Source: Hyphomicrobiales bacterium (GTDB taxonomy: Bacteria; Pseudomonadota; Alphaproteobacteria; Rhizobiales; Devosiaceae). From it: DNA of 64,000 nucleotides. Within the stretch, counting starts at the first letter, position 1. Each line of letters opens with the position of its first letter. The translations under genes and the position numbers were made by a program. The notes below the pieces were generated by a model. That model was not told the DNA's origin, did no database searches, and was given only the letters and a program-made list of their open reading frames with translations. Positions 18,004 to 26,821 of this stretch are shown piece by piece. The stretch covers positions 434,001 through 498,000 of the forward strand of contig JAIYDI010000018.1 in assembly GCA_027487555.1 (NCBI GenBank), written 5' to 3'.

Positions 18004-19242
18004 TCAATCAGCCGGCAGCGCGCGCCGCTTTTGTTGGAGATACGCCCGCACCGCCGGGTCGGTCGCGAGCCCCATGGCGACGGTCAGCGCCTCATGCGCT
18101 TCGGCGCGATGTCCGGCTTCGGCATGCAGGTGCCCGAGCGTCGCCCAATAGGGCTGATAGCTCTGCATGCGCCGGTCGTCGGATAACGGCGCGATGGCAG
18201 CCAGTGCCGCCTCGGCGCCCTCGGTATGGGCCAGCGCCGCGGCATGGTTCAACTGCGCTACTGGCGAGCCGGTCAGTCGCACCAGATGCGCGTAGAGCGC
18301 GGTTATCGCCGGCCAGGTGTCGTTGCCGGTCAGCCGCCTATGCACATGCGCCGACTGGATCGCCGCCTCGAGCTGGTAGCGGCCCGACAGGCCCACGCCA
18401 TTGGCCTGCCGCAGCGCGTCGTTCGCCTGGCGGATCAGCGAGTCGTTCCAAAGCGCAACGTCCTGAGCTTCGAGCGGCACGTAAGCACCGTCGGCCGTGC
18501 GGCGGGCAGGCCGCCGCGCCTCGGCGAAGCCCATCAGCGCCACGAGGCCCAGCGCTTCGGGCGCATCGGGCAGCAGGCGCGCCAGCAACTGGCCGAGCCA
18601 GATCGCCTCGCCCGCCATGCTCTCCTTGCCGTCCTCCTCCCATTCGCTCCAGCCCTTGCCGTAGATGGCGTAGACAGCGTCGAGCACCGCCTCGAGCCGC
18701 TCGGCCATTTCCGCACGCGGCGGAATGGCGAAGGGAATACCGGCATCGCGCAGCCGCGTCTTGGCGCGCACCAGCCGCTGTCCCATGGTCGCGGGCGGAA
18801 TGAGAAAGGCCGCGGCGATATCGATGGCGTTGAAGCCGAGCAGCGTCTGCAGGATCAGCGGCGCGCGCAGGCCGCGCTCGATCGCCGGATGCGCACAGGC
18901 GAACATCAGCCCGAGCCGCCGGTCGGGAATGTCGCCATCGTCGCCACCTTCGGCAGTCTCGTCGGCCAGCAGCATCAGCGTCGGCTCTCCGGCCCTTTGC
19001 GTGCCCCGCCGCCGCAATTGATCAGTCTGGCGGCGGCGCGCCACGGTCAGCAACCACGCATCGGGGTTTTGCGGCACGCCTTCGATGGGCCAGATCCGGA
19101 GCGCGGTGGCAAACGCCTCGCCGAGCGCGTCCTCTGCCCCGGCGAGGTCCCGCGTCCGGGCCGAGAGATAGGCGACGAGGCGGCCATAGCTGTCGCGCGC
19201 CACACGCTCGGCTGCGTGCCTTGCCTCATCGGCTTCTCTCAC
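18004..19242 (-). CDS. ECF sigma factor of the ECF42 type with TPR-like C-terminal domain
   Basis: A 412-residue sigma factor, much longer than the usual 200. The sigma-2 region is at about 16-80 (DSYGRLVAYLSARTRDLAGAED) and sigma-4 at about 115-165. About 230 residues of helical, TPR-like repeats follow. The ECF42 group is known for this extension and for neighbouring DGPF/YCII genes instead of an anti-sigma factor. Here it overlaps a DGPF gene by ATGA and sits last in a four-gene unit. Its promoter targets are probably its own operon, as in studied cases; that is inference. Confidence 0.9.
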   Translation of the reverse strand: MREADEARHAAERVARDSYGRLVAYLSARTRDLAGAEDALGEAFATALRIWPIEGVPQNPDAWLLTVARRRQTDQLRRRGTQRAGEPTLMLLADETAEGGDDGDIPDRRLGLMFACAHPAIERGLRAPLILQTLLGFNAIDIAAAFLIPPATMGQRLVRAKTRLRDAGIPFAIPPRAEMAERLEAVLDAVYAIYGKGWSEWEEDGKESMAGEAIWLGQLLARLLPDAPEALGLVALMGFAEARRPARRTADGAYVPLEAQDVALWNDSLIRQANDALRQANGVGLSGRYQLEAAIQSAHVHRRLTGNDTWPAITALYAHLVRLTGSPVAQLNHAAALAHTEGAEAALAAIAPLSDDRRMQSYQPYWATLGHLHAEAGHRAEAHEALTVAMGLATDPAVRAYLQQKRRALPAD

Positions 19243-19595
19243 TTCCAGCCGCCTGCCGGCGGGATATAGACCGGGCGGATCTCGATTGACCCGTAGCGCG
19301 ACGATGGGCAGCGCTTGGCCCAGGCGACGGCGTCCTCCGGCGTCTCGGCATCAACGAAGAAATAGCCGGCCAGTTGTTCCTTGGCGTCGATATGGGGCCC
19401 GTCCAACACCTCGGTATTGTCCATCCGCATGCGCACCGTTGTTGCCTTGCTCGATGGTTCGAGGCGGATGCCGCTCTCGCCATTCGCCTTCGTGAGGGCC
19501 TCGTTGAAGGCGGCATAGTCCTGCCAGAGCTGCTGCTGCGGCGCGGCGGCGAGCGCCGCCTCGTCATGGTGGATCAGCATCATGTAGCGCATCAT
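19239..19595 (-). CDS. YCII/DGPF-domain protein (1)
   Basis: A 118-residue single-domain protein beginning MRYMMLIHHDE, with the DGPF-like motif LDGPH and the conserved ending WAKRCPSSRYGSIEIRP. These small dimeric proteins are conserved neighbours of ECF42 sigma factors, and some are required for sigma activity. It is the third DGPF gene and overlaps the sigma gene by 4 bp. Confidence 0.88.
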   Translation of the reverse strand: MMRYMMLIHHDEAALAAAPQQQLWQDYAAFNEALTKANGESGIRLEPSSKATTVRMRMDNTEVLDGPHIDAKEQLAGYFFVDAETPEDAVAWAKRCPSSRYGSIEIRPVYIPPAGGWK

Positions 19596-19686
19596 TCACA
19601 TCCCTTGCTCCCGAGCACAATCGCCCGATGCCGGCATGTCGCGCGGACCGGGCCGGTTTCGACCGAGGTCCGCGCGAGGGAGGCGA

Positions 19687-20043
19687 TTATTGCCGGCGTA
19701 TCGGCCAGATGGGGCGCACCTCGACGGTGCCAAACTGCGCCGCCGGGCAGGCCTTGGCCCATTCGAGCGCCTTGTCGAGGTCATCCGCCTCGATCAGGTA
19801 ATAGCCGCCCAGCTGCTCCTGCGTGTCGGCATAGGGCCCGTCGAGGATCACTGCCTTCTGGTCACGCACCCTGACGCTCGTCGCGGCACTGGTGGGCCTG
19901 AGCCGCTCGCCGCCGCGCATTGCGCCTGCCTTGATCAGCGCCTGGTTGAAGGCATGGTAGTCCGGGCTCATGCCAGTGTCCTCGACTTCCGTCGCTGCAT
20001 TCATTTTCGCTTCGTCGCCATAGATCAGCAGCATGTACTGCAT
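19687..20043 (-). CDS. YCII/DGPF-domain protein (2)
   Basis: A 118-residue paralogue with MQYMLLIYGDE, LDGPYADTQEQLGGYYLIEA and WAKACPAAQFGTVEVRPI. It lies 91 bp upstream of the next DGPF gene. It retains the closest match to the family motif of the three. Confidence 0.88.
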   Translation of the reverse strand: MQYMLLIYGDEAKMNAATEVEDTGMSPDYHAFNQALIKAGAMRGGERLRPTSAATSVRVRDQKAVILDGPYADTQEQLGGYYLIEADDLDKALEWAKACPAAQFGTVEVRPIWPIRRQ

Positions 20044-20143
20044 TCATCATCTCCCTGATGCGCCGGGCGCCATGCCCGGTCAGTGCGATGACGCGGGCAG
20101 GGGAGAGGTTTCTACAAAACGGCGACGAAATAAATGTGCGGCT

Positions 20144-20548
20144 TCAAAAGCCGGGCTTCATCGCGCGGATTTCGATGCTGCCCCATTGGGCGGCCGGGCA
20201 TTGCCGCGCCCACGCGACGGCCTCGTCCATGTCGGCCGCCTCGATGATGAAGAAGCCGCCGAGCTGCTCGAGCGTGTCGGCATAGGGTCCGCTCACCACC
20301 TGCAGTTCGCCGCCTTCGTTGCTGAAGGCGGGGCCATCGGCACCTTGCGCAACCTTGATCTCTCCTCCTCTTGGCCGCAGCGTCCGCGCGTTGCGGGTGC
20401 GGTCGAGCGGCGCGGTCATCACGAAGGCATCGGCCTTTTCGAGTGCCGCCTGGTAGGCGCCCATATCCTCCATCACCCGGGCCATCTGCTCGGGCGGGAT
20501 CTTCAGGCCCTCGGCTTCACGGGCATAGAGCATCAGCATGTAGTGCAT
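20144..20548 (-). CDS. YCII/DGPF-domain protein (3)
   Basis: A 134-residue paralogue with MHYMLMLYARE, then a longer middle section, then SGPYADTLEQLGGFFIIEA and WARQCPAAQWGSIEIRAM. The start at 20548 has GGAGG six bases upstream. It is first in the operon and the most divergent, with VSGPY where the others have LDGP. Confidence 0.86.
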   Translation of the reverse strand: MHYMLMLYAREAEGLKIPPEQMARVMEDMGAYQAALEKADAFVMTAPLDRTRNARTLRPRGGEIKVAQGADGPAFSNEGGELQVVSGPYADTLEQLGGFFIIEAADMDEAVAWARQCPAAQWGSIEIRAMKPGF

Positions 20549-20877
20549 TTCGCGCCTCCTCACGCCCACCATAGGGCCTCAGCCCAATGTCGCGCGAAGG
20601 GCGCAGATTTCGACAGCAAAGAGCGGAAAAAGAGCCGCGGGAGCCCAAGAACCTCACTCTGAGCTTGTCGACTTCGCAGGCATCCGGCAAAGCCGGCGCA
20701 AGGCTCCAGTGGAGCCCTTGCGAGCCAAGAAGGCCATGAGACTTCGAGGGAGCAGAAATCGGTCCGGTGGAGCGATTTCCCTGAGAAGGCTCGAATGGCG
20801 ACCAGGTGCGTACCACAAAGCCAGCGATCTCGTGGTTCGACAGGCTCACCATGAGGTCGGCTGGTCAGCGACCTATG
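20549..20877. other. 329-bp gap between the DGPF operon and prs, mostly repeats
   Basis: No credible gene. It contains GAGCTTGTCGACTTCG near 20658, a segment GAGCGATTTCCCTGAGAAGG near 20770 that recurs almost exactly near 25.87 kb, and a full family B repeat core at 20828-20856. Confidence 0.6.
20649..20856. repeat. composite REP-like repeat (family B plus long form)
   Basis: A roughly 200-bp composite sharing blocks with 25817-25980: GAGCTTGTCGA, CTTCGAG, AGAAATCG and GGAGCGATTTCC, in the same order, then the 29-bp family B core with TGGTTCGACAGGCTCACC. Confidence 0.6.
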
Positions 20878-21810
20878 TTAGTCCAAGAGGCTCGAAACGC
20901 TCTGCTCGCTGGCGGTGCGGGCGATGGCCTCGCCGATCAGCGGGGCGATCGAAATGCGGCGGATATTCTTGGTCGCGAGCGTCGCTTCTGTCGCCATGAT
21001 GGAATCGGTGATCACCAGTTCCTTCAGCTTCGATTTCCCGATCCGCTCGGCGGCGCCATCCGACAGCACGCCATGGGTCAGGTAGGCCGAAACTTCCGTC
21101 GCGCCGGCCCTGATCAGTGCCTCGGCGGCGTTCACCAGCGTGCCGCCCGAGTCGACGATATCGTCGATGAGGATGCAGGCATGGCCTGCCACGTCGCCGA
21201 TGATGTTCATCACTTCCGACACGCCGGCGCGCGGGCGGCGCTTGTCGACTATGGCGAGATCGGCGCCGATGCGCTGCGCCGTGGCGCGGGCACGGGCTAC
21301 GCCGCCGACGTCGGGCGAAACGATCATCACATTGTCCGACTTGTAGCGTTCCTGGATGTCGCGCACCATCACCGGCGCGCCATAGAGGTTGTCGGTGGGG
21401 ATATCGAAGAAGCCCTGGATCTGCGCAGCGTGCAGGTCGAGCGTCACCACGCGGTTGACGCCGGATTCCGTGATGAGGTTCGCCACCAGCTTGGCCGAGA
21501 TCGGTGTGCGCGAGGCCGATTTGCGGTCCTGTCGTGCATAGCCGAAATAGGGGATCACCGCGGTGATGCGACGGGCCGACGAGCGACGCAGCGCATCCGA
21601 CAGGATCAGCAGCTCCATCAGGTTGTCATTGGCCGGATACGAGGTCGATTGCAGGATGAACACGTCCTCGCCGCGAACGTTCTCGTGGATCTCGACAAAG
21701 ATTTCCTTGTCGTTGAAGCGTTTGACCGTGCAGTCGGTCAGCGGCAGTTCGAGATAGGATGCGACAGCCTCGGCCAGCGCGCGGTTTGAATTGCCGGTGA
21801 CGAGTTTCAC
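20878..21810 (-). CDS. prs: ribose-phosphate pyrophosphokinase
   Basis: Makes PRPP from ribose 5-phosphate and ATP for nucleotide, His and Trp synthesis. The 310 residues are full length, with the ATP region [11 protein letters not shown] near 96-106 and the PRPP-binding loop [12 protein letters not shown] near 215-226. Usually next to rplY-pth-ychF in Rhizobiales; here the ECF42 block lies between. Confidence 0.97.
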   Translation of the reverse strand: MKLVTGNSNRALAEAVASYLELPLTDCTVKRFNDKEIFVEIHENVRGEDVFILQSTSYPANDNLMELLILSDALRRSSARRITAVIPYFGYARQDRKSASRTPISAKLVANLITESGVNRVVTLDLHAAQIQGFFDIPTDNLYGAPVMVRDIQERYKSDNVMIVSPDVGGVARARATAQRIGADLAIVDKRRPRAGVSEVMNIIGDVAGHACILIDDIVDSGGTLVNAAEALIRAGATEVSAYLTHGVLSDGAAERIGKSKLKELVITDSIMATEATLATKNIRRISIAPLIGEAIARTASEQSVSSLLD

Positions 21811-21897
21811 TTGGGCGCGCTCCGATCGGGACCTGAAGAGTGGTTATGTGACGATGTGCGGCTCATAGCCCCGCGCCGCGCCTGAGTCTACCGGTTA

Positions 21898-21945
21898 GAG
21901 CGCTTTCGGGAAAAGTTGCATGACTTTTCTGGTGCGAAAGCGCGG
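21898..21945. repeat. palindromic intergenic repeat, family C, copy 2 (intact)
   Basis: Nested inverted repeats: GCGCTTTCG/CGAAAGCGC outside and AAAAGT/ACTTTT inside. This is the best-preserved of three copies. Confidence 0.75.
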
Positions 21946-22020
21946 GCAGACACGGACTGAGCTCACTTCTGCGTTTCATTTGAAACGTGAAATGATCTGG
22001 ATCGGGGATCGCTACGGATT

Positions 22021-22791
22021 TCACACCATTCCTATGACGCTGAGCTGCCGTCCGGTCTGAATACCCTGATGCGTTGCATAGCGATGCGAGAAGAATTTCT
22101 TCGGGCTGTCATAGGTGCACAGCCCGAGGTCTTCGACGAGCCCGACGCCCGCCGCGCTCAACCGGTCGAACACGAAGCCCGGCAGGTCGAAATGCTCGCG
22201 CATTCCGTCGGGACGGCTGATGCGGTTTTCCGCATCGCGGTGCTGGGCGAGGAGGTTCGCCGTGAATTCCGGGCCCACCTCGTAGTTCGCGAGCGAAATC
22301 GTCGGCCCGATCGCAGCGATGATCCGCTCGCGGCGCGCGCCGAGCTCTTCCATCACCCCCACGGTCGCTTCGGCAATGCCGCCCAGCGCGCCCTTCCAGC
22401 CAGCGTGGGCGGCGCCGATGACCCCGGCCTCGGCATCAGCGAACAGGATCGGCGTGCAATCGGCCGTCAACACCCCCAGGAGCAAGCCCGGCACATTGGT
22501 CACCAACGCATCGCCCTCGGGCTTTTCGACATCACCGGGCCTCCGCGTTACCTGCAGAACCGTGGTCGAGTGCACCTGCTTGATGGTCACCAACGCGCTC
22601 GCATCGAAGCCGGAAAGCCCGGCAATCGCCGCGCGGTTCTCCGCGACATGCGCCGGCTTGTCGCCGGCCGATTCCGATACGTTCAGCGAGGCAAACAGCC
22701 CGGTGGAAAAACCGCCGCGCCGACCGAAGAAGCCGTGCCGGAGGTTGCCGAGCCGTTCGAGCGCCCGGCTCGTGTCATAGGGAATGCTCAT
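22021..22791 (-). CDS. pgeF: PgeF/YfiH-family multicopper-like oxidoreductase (DUF152)
   Basis: A 256-residue protein of the laccase-domain family. Members act as purine nucleoside phosphorylase/adenosine deaminase or as a peptidoglycan-editing factor. The conserved metal ligands are visible: His in KQVHS, Cys in DCTPILF and His in GAAHAGWKGAL. The start overlaps the midA stop by ATGA. The lgt-midA-pgeF order is typical of this group. Confidence 0.92.
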   Translation of the reverse strand: MSIPYDTSRALERLGNLRHGFFGRRGGFSTGLFASLNVSESAGDKPAHVAENRAAIAGLSGFDASALVTIKQVHSTTVLQVTRRPGDVEKPEGDALVTNVPGLLLGVLTADCTPILFADAEAGVIGAAHAGWKGALGGIAEATVGVMEELGARRERIIAAIGPTISLANYEVGPEFTANLLAQHRDAENRISRPDGMREHFDLPGFVFDRLSAAGVGLVEDLGLCTYDSPKKFFSHRYATHQGIQTGRQLSVIGMV

Positions 22792-23879
22792 GTGTCCGCA
22801 AAGCCCACCGGTTCGATCCCACCCGCACTGGCGCAGAATGCCTTGAACAGCGTGCCCATCTCGTCTTCGTGCGTCAGGCGCTTGAGCGCCGCTGACAAGT
22901 GCTCGAGATGGGCGGGATTTGCCCGCGCCAGCATAGTCGCGCGCTCGACAATGCCGAGCCGCCCGAGGAAATCCCGCTGCGTCGCCAGCGGGGCGACATC
23001 GAGCCCGGCCGCCGCGGCCACACGCGCCAGCGCCCCGAAATCGACATGCGAGGACAGATCCACTTCGCCCGGCCGCTCCAGCACATCGGCAAATCTGTGC
23101 CGGCTGACGCCCTGCAGCGTCTCGCCGGCCTGCGTTGTCCCATAGCCATAGTCGATGGCGATGAGCGCGCCTTTCTGCGCCTTGATCCTCGTGGCGAGCC
23201 GCTGCATCGCGTCGGCGGCCGCGAGTCCTATTTCGGCTATCGTGCCATCATCGGCGCCGTGAAAAGCCTCGGGCAGCGTGCTTTCGGGGATCGGCGTCGG
23301 CGACAGCCCGAAGGCGCGCTTGCCGTCGCGCAGCCCCACCAGCCGCTCGTGCCAGCCGTCCTTGCCCTTCACGAACTGGCGGATCGGCAGCGCGTCGAAG
23401 AACTCGTTGGCGACGACGAAGACCGGGTCGCCCTCGGCCACCGCATCGATCTCGTCGGCCCAATAGGGGTTGTACTGGTCGAGTCGCTGCTTCTGCGCCA
23501 AGCGCAGCGCCGGATTCGCCTCGAACAGCTGCAGATGCAGCGAATCGAGGAAGCCCTCGGCCTTGGCCGCTACCCGCAGCGCATCCTGCATCAGCGTACC
23601 GCGTCCAGGCCCGAGCTCGAGCAGCGTGAAGCTCGCGGGTTCGCCCAGCTGCTGCCAGCAATTCACGATAAAGAACCCGACCAGCTCCCCGAACATCTGG
23701 CTGATCTCGGGCGCGGTGATGAAGTCACCCTTCGTGCCGAGTGGATCGCCTTCGGCATAATAGCCGCGCGCCGGATAGGACAGGGCGAGGCCCATATAGG
23801 TCGCGATCGACATCGGTCCCGTGGCGCGGATCTGTGCGTCGATCAGGTCTTCTAGGCTCGGGGCAGACCTGTCGGCCAT
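22788..23879 (-). CDS. class I SAM-dependent methyltransferase, MidA/NDUFAF7 family
   Basis: A 363-residue methyltransferase homologous to the mitochondrial complex I assembly factor NDUFAF7, which methylates an arginine of NDUFS2. The SAM site LLELGPGRGTLMQDALR is near residues 83-99 and NEFFDALP is near 150. MADRSAP at 23879 begins one base after the lgt stop. A role in complex I assembly is inference by family. Confidence 0.9.
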   Translation of the reverse strand: MADRSAPSLEDLIDAQIRATGPMSIATYMGLALSYPARGYYAEGDPLGTKGDFITAPEISQMFGELVGFFIVNCWQQLGEPASFTLLELGPGRGTLMQDALRVAAKAEGFLDSLHLQLFEANPALRLAQKQRLDQYNPYWADEIDAVAEGDPVFVVANEFFDALPIRQFVKGKDGWHERLVGLRDGKRAFGLSPTPIPESTLPEAFHGADDGTIAEIGLAAADAMQRLATRIKAQKGALIAIDYGYGTTQAGETLQGVSRHRFADVLERPGEVDLSSHVDFGALARVAAAAGLDVAPLATQRDFLGRLGIVERATMLARANPAHLEHLSAALKRLTHEDEMGTLFKAFCASAGGIEPVGFADT

Positions 23880-23880
23880 C

Positions 23881-24696
23881 TCAAGCCCTCCGATTGCGGG
23901 TGAGTGCGTAGGCGACAAGCCCGATGCCTCCGGCAAGCACCGGCAGGCTCAGCGCCATGCCCATGGTCAGCCAGCCCCCGAAAAGATAGCCGATCTGCTC
24001 ATCGGGCAGGCGGAAGAATTCGACGAAGATGCGGCCCACGGCATAGCCGATGCCGAAAACGCCGGCGACGAGCCCGGGCTTTCTCAGCGCGTCGAGCCGA
24101 TGCGTCAGGATGCGGATGACGATAAAGACCAGAATGCCTTCCAGCACTGCCTCATAGAGCTGGCTCGGGTGCCGGCTCAGCTGCAAGGGGTCTGTCGGGA
24201 AGACCACGCCCCAGGGCAGGTCGGTCGGCGCGCCGAACAGCTCGCCATTGATGAAATTGGCGATGCGCCCCAAAAACAGCCCGATCGTGCCGATTGCGCC
24301 CAACAGGTCGAAGCCCGAGAGGATGTTGCCGCCCTTGAACCGGGTGAACAGCGCCATCGCCAGCATGATGCCGGCGAGCCCGCCATGGAAGCTCATGCCG
24401 CCATCCCACAGCGCGAAAACTCCCATCGGGTTCGCCACGTAGACCGGCAGGTTGTAGAAGAGCACATAGCCGAGCCGTCCGCCCACCACGATGCCGATGA
24501 TCGCCCAGAAGGCGAAATCCCAGATCGCGCCCGGCTCGAAGGGCGGCCGGTTGTCCCGCCAGAGCCCGTGCCTTTTCAGCAGCGCCTGGCCATAGGCAGC
24601 GCCCAGGACCACCCCCAGCAGGTAAGCAAGGGCGTACCAGCGCACCACGATGGGGCCGATTGCGAAGGCGACGGGGTCGATGGCGGGAAAGGGCAA
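23881..24696 (-). CDS. lgt: prolipoprotein diacylglyceryl transferase
   Basis: Transfers diacylglycerol to the lipobox Cys of prolipoproteins at the inner membrane. The signature GRIANFINGELFG lies near residues 138-150, and seven hydrophobic segments are seen. The TTG at 24696 is preferred because AAGGAG lies six bases upstream and the protein then starts MPFPAIDPVAFAIGP, giving 271 residues. An in-frame ATG at 24822 would add an unrelated 42-residue tail. Confidence 0.95.
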   Translation of the reverse strand: MPFPAIDPVAFAIGPIVVRWYALAYLLGVVLGAAYGQALLKRHGLWRDNRPPFEPGAIWDFAFWAIIGIVVGGRLGYVLFYNLPVYVANPMGVFALWDGGMSFHGGLAGIMLAMALFTRFKGGNILSGFDLLGAIGTIGLFLGRIANFINGELFGAPTDLPWGVVFPTDPLQLSRHPSQLYEAVLEGILVFIVIRILTHRLDALRKPGLVAGVFGIGYAVGRIFVEFFRLPDEQIGYLFGGWLTMGMALSLPVLAGGIGLVAYALTRNRRA

Positions 24697-24831
24697 GTCT
24701 CGCTCCTTCTGGCCGCGCAACCAACGCGGCGATATGGCAGACCTTTTAGGCGATAGCGCCCTCTGGTCAAGGCAGGGTGGGGGGCCTAAATAGACCGCAG
24801 TCATAGCCACCGCGATGCCCAAGGGGACGAG

Positions 24832-25080
24832 ATGAGCCAGCCGAACCGCATATTCGACGAACTGGGCAAGCTGATGAACAATGCCGCCGGCCTCGCCGAT
24901 GGTGTGCGGCGCGAAGTCGAGACAGTGGTCAACGCGCAGCTCGAGCGCCTTGTGGGCGAAATGGATCTGGTCAAGCGCGAGGATTACGACGCGCTGCGCG
25001 AGCTCGTGCAGGCACAGGGCCAGGAACTCAAGGCGCTGAAGGCTGAACTCGATGCCCTGAAATCCCCGCCCTCCGCCTGA
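24832..25080 (+). CDS. ubiK: ubiquinone biosynthesis accessory factor UbiK
   Basis: An 82-residue membrane-associated helper of the ubiquinone-biosynthetic complex (COG2960, BMFP). It shows two helices, the second a coiled coil (YDALRELVQAQGQELKALKAELDAL), which mediates trimerisation in the family. Divergent from lgt, as usual in Rhizobiales. Confidence 0.92.
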   Translation: MSQPNRIFDELGKLMNNAAGLADGVRREVETVVNAQLERLVGEMDLVKREDYDALRELVQAQGQELKALKAELDALKSPPSA

Positions 25081-25091
25081 TCGTCCCGCAC

Positions 25092-25793
25092 GTGAAACTC
25101 GCGGTCATCTCCGACATCCACGGCAATCTCGCCGCGCTCGATGCCGTGCTCGAAGACATCGGGCATGAGCGTGTCGACGCAATCCTCAATCTCGGGGACG
25201 CGCTTTCAGGGCCGCTCGATGGTCCCGAGGTCGCGGCACGGCTGATGGATATCGGCACCATCAATGTGCGCGGCAATCACGACCGGCACATCCTCGAAGG
25301 CCGCGAGAAGGACTGGCATGTCGATGCTCAGGTCCGAGCCGGGCTCACCTCTGAGCAGACCGCGTGGCTCGCCACCCATCCGGCGACCCTGCTCCACGAG
25401 GGCGTGGTGCTGCTCACCCATGGCACGCCGCAATCCGATTCCATCGGGTGGATGGACGAGGCCGCCAGCCGCCGTCCGCGCGATTTCATCGAGGCACAGG
25501 CCGAGGGCGTCGATGCCGAAGTGCTGCTGTGCGGCCACACGCATGTCTCGCGGCTGATGCGGGTCCGTGGCGACCGGCTGCTGGTCAATCCGGGCAGTGT
25601 CGGGCTGCCCTTCGATATCGGCGCGCCCGATCCGCGCTACGCCATCATCGAGAAACGCCGCTTGGGCTGGCACGCGTCGCTCAAGTCGGTGCATTACGAT
25701 CGCGAAGCCCAGGCCCGCCGGGCCGACGAAATGGGCCTCCCCGTCTGGGCCGAGGCCTATCGCGAGGGCTGGGTGCTGCCCAAGGGGCTCTGA
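25092..25793 (+). CDS. YfcE/MJ0936-type metallophosphoesterase
   Basis: A 233-residue phosphodiesterase. SDIHGN is at residues 7-12, then LGDALSGP, GNHDRH near 61, THGTPQ and GHTH near 148, with NPGSVGLPF closing the site. It lies 11 bp after ubiK, so the two are probably cotranscribed. The substrate is unknown. Confidence 0.88.
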   Translation: MKLAVISDIHGNLAALDAVLEDIGHERVDAILNLGDALSGPLDGPEVAARLMDIGTINVRGNHDRHILEGREKDWHVDAQVRAGLTSEQTAWLATHPATLLHEGVVLLTHGTPQSDSIGWMDEAASRRPRDFIEAQAEGVDAEVLLCGHTHVSRLMRVRGDRLLVNPGSVGLPFDIGAPDPRYAIIEKRRLGWHASLKSVHYDREAQARRADEMGLPVWAEAYREGWVLPKGL

Positions 25794-26317
25794 GCTTCTC
25801 TCCACCCAAGGTCAGATAGGACCTAGGGTGAGCTTGTCGAACTTCGAGCGGCAAGAAATCGCTCGGGCGGAGCGATTTCCGCGAGAAGGCCATGAGAGCT
25901 GCGCTCGAATGGCAGAGGTCCGCAAGCGCAATCGATAGGCGCCGCGTGTTTCGACACGCCCACCATGGGGCGCGGCGGGGCTCGTGTGCGCCCGAAGGGC
26001 CTCTGACGGCGGCGCCAAACGTCCTCGACAATCACAGGCTTGCTCATCTTCGCCACGCCGTCCCGAAATCGCTGCAAAGCGGTGGGGACAGACTCAGGCA
26101 ATTAAGGCCCTGTTAACCCTTCGAGCCGGATCATCCACAACAGAAAGCCTTGGAAGCTGCTTCGGCCGCGTGTCCCGGAATCAGAACCGGGGTGTAGCGT
26201 CGGGTCCAAGAGGTCGATTCGAAGGCTTTCCGCGTGCGGCTGGTTTTTGCGTACCCGCGCGGGTTCGGGCATTGCCCGGATTTGCCTTGCTCATATCGCC
26301 CAATGGGACGCGAAACT
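25794..26317. other. 524-bp intergenic region with repeats
   Basis: No gene is supported. The first 190 bp are REP-like. The stretch 26105-26317 is AT-richer around CCTGTTAACCC and GGAATCAGAACCGGGG and probably holds the ybjN-proC promoter, but I cannot name elements with confidence. Confidence 0.5.
25817..25980. repeat. composite REP-like repeat, second long-form copy
   Basis: Shares GAGCTTGTCGAACTTCGAG, AAGAAATCG, GGAGCGATTTCC and GAGAAGGC with 20649-20856. It ends in a degenerate family B core (GTTTCGACACGCCCACCATGG). Confidence 0.55.
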
Positions 26318-26821
26318 ATGACACATCTGCTGGAAATCGAGCCCGATCGCGCGGCACACCCGGTCGACCTGATCGAGCACATCGCGTCGATCAACGACTG
26401 GACGTTCGAGCGCCAGGATGCCGATGAGATTTCCATTTCCGTGCGCGGCAACTGGTCGGACTACCATGTGTCGTTCAACTGGATGGAAGACCTTGAGTCG
26501 CTGCATATCGCCTCGGCCTTCGATCTGCGCGTGCCGGAAGGCCGCCGCTCGGAGATCAAGCAACTGATCTCGCTGATCAACGAGCAGCTCTGGATCGGGC
26601 ACTTCGATATGTGGAGCAACGAGGGCGTCGTGCTGTTCCGCAACTCGCACCTGCTGACCGGCGGCGCCGATGTCAGCCCGCAGCAATGCGAGGCGCTGCT
26701 CCGCTCGGCGACCGACAGTTGCGATCTCTACTATCAGGCCTTCCAGTTCGTGATATGGGCAGGCAAGAACGCGCAGGACGCGCTCACCCAGGTCATGTTC
26801 GAAACGGTAGGCGAAGCGTGA
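26318..26821 (+). CDS. YbjN-domain protein
   Basis: A 167-residue cytoplasmic protein with the YbjN/DUF1790 pattern: DISISVRGNWSDYHVSFNW-like strands and RRSEIKQLISLINEQLWIGHFDMW. YbjN proteins are linked to stress and motility regulation, and the fold resembles type III secretion chaperones. ATG at 26318 is preferred; in-frame starts at 26303 and 26234 exist. Overlaps proC by GTGA. Confidence 0.88.
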   Translation: MTHLLEIEPDRAAHPVDLIEHIASINDWTFERQDADEISISVRGNWSDYHVSFNWMEDLESLHIASAFDLRVPEGRRSEIKQLISLINEQLWIGHFDMWSNEGVVLFRNSHLLTGGADVSPQQCEALLRSATDSCDLYYQAFQFVIWAGKNAQDALTQVMFETVGEA

